This document shows, in pieces, positions 63,663 to 64,000 of a DNA stretch of 64,000 bases. Numbering within the stretch: the first letter of the stretch is position 1; each line of letters starts with the position of its first letter. The notes under the pieces are model-generated. The model was not told the origin of the DNA. It saw only the letters and a program-made list of their open reading frames with translations, and did not search any database. This DNA comes from Labrys monachus (GTDB taxonomy: Bacteria; Pseudomonadota; Alphaproteobacteria; Rhizobiales; Labraceae), in contig NZ_JAUSVK010000001.1 in NCBI RefSeq assembly GCF_030814655.1, forward strand, positions 4,595,001 through 4,659,000, written 5' to 3'. The position numbers and the translations under genes were made by a program.

Positions 63663-64000
63663 GACAGATCTCCACGATAGCTCCGATTTCCAGTTCAGCT
63701 GCGACATCTGCGGATGTCTTTCGTTGGTAGAGCCCCGCCAGTTTGCGGAATTCCGCCAATTCGGCGTCGGTTATGTTTGGTCTATCTTTTTCGCGAACAA
63801 ATAGACATAAATCCAAAACTCTCCGCTCTTCGCCAAAATGATCGATCTGTACATATTGTCTTTCAGGCGTTTCTTGAAGACCCTCCTCCTAGATCATCCG
63901 CCTGCCCGGATGCGACCTGCCTGATCGCCTTGCACAATTCCGTGTCCGATATCCGTGCCTTGCGTGCAGCTTTGGCGAACCATGCGGTTTTGAATGTTCG
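63652..64000 (-). pseudogene. RelE/HigB-like (Gp49 family) toxin gene with two frameshifts, 5' end outside the window
   Basis: From the right edge the minus strand codes TFKTAWFAKAARKARI and CKAIRQVASGQADDLGGG, then another frame gives KKRLKDNMYRSIILAKSGEF and WIYVYLFAKK, then a third gives DRPNITDAELAEFRK and VEICHAA before the stop at 63654-63652. Together these make one HigB/RelE-like toxin of about 115 aa. The frame changes fall at 63879-63883 (a run of G, one base short) and 63787-63791 (a run of five A, one short). The gene is therefore broken in this sequence, or two bases were lost in sequencing. No piece is long enough to be found as an ordinary open frame. Confidence 0.8.

Overview
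The window is a 64 kb stretch of high-GC DNA (codon third positions are mostly G or C) with the gene content and style of a soil or plant-associated alphaproteobacterium of the Hyphomicrobiales (rhizobia-like) group. The reasons are many ABC importers, Liv-type amino-acid systems, a P1B-5 metal ATPase with a hemerythrin tail, an FNR/FixK-type box, a PAS hybrid histidine kinase with no adjacent regulator gene, and mosaic palindromic intergenic repeats. The species cannot be named from the sequence alone. No rRNA, tRNA, CRISPR array or transposase gene was seen.

Layout. 17-5352: end of a Liv-type ABC operon (livF, livH, livM) followed by an SDR, a MetX-like alpha/beta hydrolase and a cytoplasmic beta-lactamase-fold hydrolase. 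5391-7950: MFS exporter and NHL beta-propeller protein. 8216-13959: a LacI-regulated operon (degenerate dihydroorotase-like protein, polar amino-acid ABC importer with fused permease-ATPase, FMN enzyme lacking the catalytic His, LacI regulator). 14000-20258: ribose-type sugar ABC importer with two permeases, one ATPase and two different binding proteins. 20687-24955: MgtC/DUF4010 membrane protein, then (opposite strand) cytochrome b561 plus P1B-5 ATPase behind an FNR-type box. 25128-30026: LysR, NAD(P)-binding protein, cupin, then a MarR-isochorismatase-MFS operon. 30226-38374: hybrid kinase, a small unknown gene, cold-shock protein, FAD-linked oxidase, cation/proton antiporter, LysR/aldo-keto reductase pair, small unknown gene.

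38592-48427: divergent catabolic cluster around an RpiR regulator. To the left runs a long operon (N-formylglutamate amidohydrolase, cysteine hydrolase, M20 hydrolase, Liv-type ABC importer); to the right are rpiR and a glutamine-synthetase-like ligase. 48489-52985: polysaccharide deacetylase/allantoinase-like protein, 1-Cys peroxiredoxin, nitrilase, SnoaL-like protein and 2OG-Fe(II) oxygenase.

53020-62973: a 3-hydroxyacyl-CoA dehydrogenase/racemase pair on the minus strand, divergent from an amide-sensing operon: amiC-like sensor, amiR-like ANTAR antiterminator, Dpp-type permeases, binding protein, formamidase/acetamidase, fused DppDF ATPase. The leader in front of amiC holds a clear rho-independent terminator overlapped by a hexaloop hairpin, so the operon very probably controls itself by antitermination. 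This is the most striking regulatory unit in the window. The right edge (62974-64000) has lower GC, a large inverted-repeat element and a toxin-antitoxin pair whose RelE/HigB-like toxin carries two apparent single-base frameshifts.

A recurring theme is import plus hydrolysis of amide or amino-acid-like compounds, with several enzymes that keep their fold motifs but lack the usual catalytic residue.
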